Position numbers and translations under genes: made by a program. DNA of 5,080 nt, taken from NCBI GenBank assembly GCA_030618675.1, contig JAUXCV010000134.1, positions 1 through 5,080 on the forward strand. The letters run 5' to 3'. Below, in pieces: positions 4,557 through 5,080 of this stretch. The stretch is from Acidimicrobiia bacterium (GTDB lineage Bacteria > Actinomycetota > Acidimicrobiia > Spongiisociales > UBA5794). How positions within the stretch are numbered: position 1 is the stretch's first letter; each line of letters starts with the position of its first letter. Under the pieces are notes generated by a model. That model worked only from the letters and a program-made list of their open reading frames with translations, was not told where the DNA came from and did no database searches.

Positions 4557-5080
4557 ATGCGGGAATCGACTCATCGACGCGCCTTCTTCGTGCTGCTGTT
4601 GGTGGCCCTCATGTTGGTCGGCCTGACCATCCCGGCCTTCGGTGGCACAAACGGTGCGCCGGGTGCCGACCCATCGCTCTACTCACCACCATTCTCCCTG
4701 AGTTTCCCCTACGAAAGCGGCCGTGGCTTCGGGGACACGTTCGGCGCGATCCGGGACGGCGGCAGCCGCCTCCACCAGGGCGTTGATATCTCCGCACCGA
4801 AGGGGACCCCGGTGCTCGCCGCCGCGGCGGGTGTGGTTTCTCGCATCAACGTGGGGGACAAGGCGGGTCTCTACGTCGAGCTCCGACACGCGGGGGGCTG
4901 GCGAACGCTCTATCTCCACCTCAACAACGACGAACCTCCGCCCCCGCCGGTCGCCGACCCCATATGCAAGGTTGTGCCGGTCGAGGAATCTCCGGCTGAG
5001 GAGCCTCCGGCTGAGGAGCCTCCGGCTGAGGAGCCTCCGGCTGAGGAGCCTCCGGCTGAGGAGCCTCCGGCTGAGGAGCC
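4557..5080 (+). CDS. Secreted M23-family (LytM-type) metallopeptidase, 3' end outside window
   Basis: 174 codons are visible from ATG 4557; the frame is still open at the edge. M23 enzymes are zinc endopeptidases that cut peptidoglycan cross-links, or act as inactive activators of other cell wall hydrolases. Residues 1-9 are basic, 10-27 hydrophobic, with a likely signal peptidase site near AFGG (27-30). Residues 48-63 (SFPYESGRGFGDTFGA) lead into the domain. HQGVD at 73-77 gives zinc ligands His73 and Asp77. 'GTPVLAAAAGVVSRI' (83-97) is the usual first beta repeat. 'RTLYLHLNND' at 116-125 supplies the next conserved His121. The final HxH (HLHFE) motif has not appeared when the sequence turns at 126 into Pro- and Glu-rich low complexity (EPPPPPVADPICK, then PPAEE repeats). 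In related proteins I know, the segment after 'HLNND' is a short loop, so the repeat appears to be an insertion within the catalytic domain. Catalytic competence cannot be judged. The gene is not overlapped with ccmG and probably has its own promoter. Confidence 0.9.
   Translation, partial: MRESTHRRAFFVLLLVALMLVGLTIPAFGGTNGAPGADPSLYSPPFSLSFPYESGRGFGDTFGAIRDGGSRLHQGVDISAPKGTPVLAAAAGVVSRINVGDKAGLYVELRHAGGWRTLYLHLNNDEPPPPPVADPICKVVPVEESPAEEPPAEEPPAEEPPAEEPPAEEPPAEE
4989..5080 (+). repeat. 15-bp tandem repeat (CCTCCGGCTGAGGAG) encoding PPAEE, continuing past the window end
   Basis: The first unit (4989-5003) differs by one base (TCT for CCT, Ser for Pro). It is followed by five identical 15-bp units at 5004-5018, 5019-5033, 5034-5048, 5049-5063 and 5064-5078, and two bases of another. 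The unit is a multiple of three and lies in frame with the M23 gene, so gain or loss of units keeps the frame. The third codon positions are identical in every full copy, which points to recent expansion rather than protein-level selection alone. The unit is partly self-complementary (CCTC/GAGG). Confidence 0.97.

Noticed and set aside
3864..4574. A 236-codon open frame on the - strand opposite ccmG
   Set aside because: It is the longest antisense frame, but it covers the whole of ccmG, whose thioredoxin motifs are certain. The predicted protein shows no family features, and no ribosome site or promoter was evident.
4989..5080. CRISPR array or iteron cluster
   Set aside because: The units are contiguous 15-mers with no spacers and read in frame as PPAEE within a coding sequence, so this is a coding tandem repeat.

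Overview
The window carries the distal part of a cytochrome c maturation (Ccm, System I) operon on the + strand. A separate gene for a secreted M23-family metallopeptidase follows and runs off the right edge. Base composition is about 60-63% GC by eye, GTG starts are frequent, and almost every base is coding. The peptidase fragment resembles a form I associate with Actinobacteria: a signal peptide, an HxGxD motif and a 'YLHLNND' segment. Its -10 element sits exactly where a leaderless transcript would start. Together these suggest a high-GC actinobacterium-like organism, perhaps Acidimicrobiia. That placement is an inference. System I Ccm would be notable there, because most well-known Actinobacteria use the ResB/CcsA (System II) route.

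Layout: 1-168 is the C-terminal end of a CcmC-like heme handling protein. 165-287 is a 40-residue CcmD-like membrane peptide. 284-703 is ccmE, the covalent heme chaperone. 700-2739 is ccmF, the heme lyase core. 2732-3151 is ccmH (CcmL-type CXXC thioredoxin-like reductant). 3148-3927 is ccmI, a TPR apocytochrome chaperone. 3924-4505 is ccmG, a membrane-anchored thioredoxin. Five of the six junctions are 4-base NTGA stop/start overlaps and the sixth is an 8-base overlap, so the genes are almost certainly one translationally coupled unit. A 51-base gap (4506-4556) carries a TATGAT hexamer 6 bases before the next ATG. From 4557 to the window end lies the M23 peptidase, which ends inside a perfect 15-bp tandem repeat encoding PPAEE.

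How the genes work together: CcmC and CcmD load heme onto CcmE outside the membrane. CcmE holds it through His115 and passes it to CcmF. CcmG and CcmH keep the apocytochrome CXXCH cysteines reduced, CcmI presents the apocytochrome, and CcmF/CcmH/CcmI complete thioether ligation. All key residues of this route are present. The less usual points are a cysteine-bearing insertion in a CcmF loop, a CcmI without its usual first membrane helix, a WCTGC active site in CcmG, a low-complexity repeat inserted inside the peptidase domain, and strong enrichment of the palindrome CGATCG across the window. I see no wholly new system here. The peptidase repeat insertion and the CGATCG enrichment are the observations most worth following.
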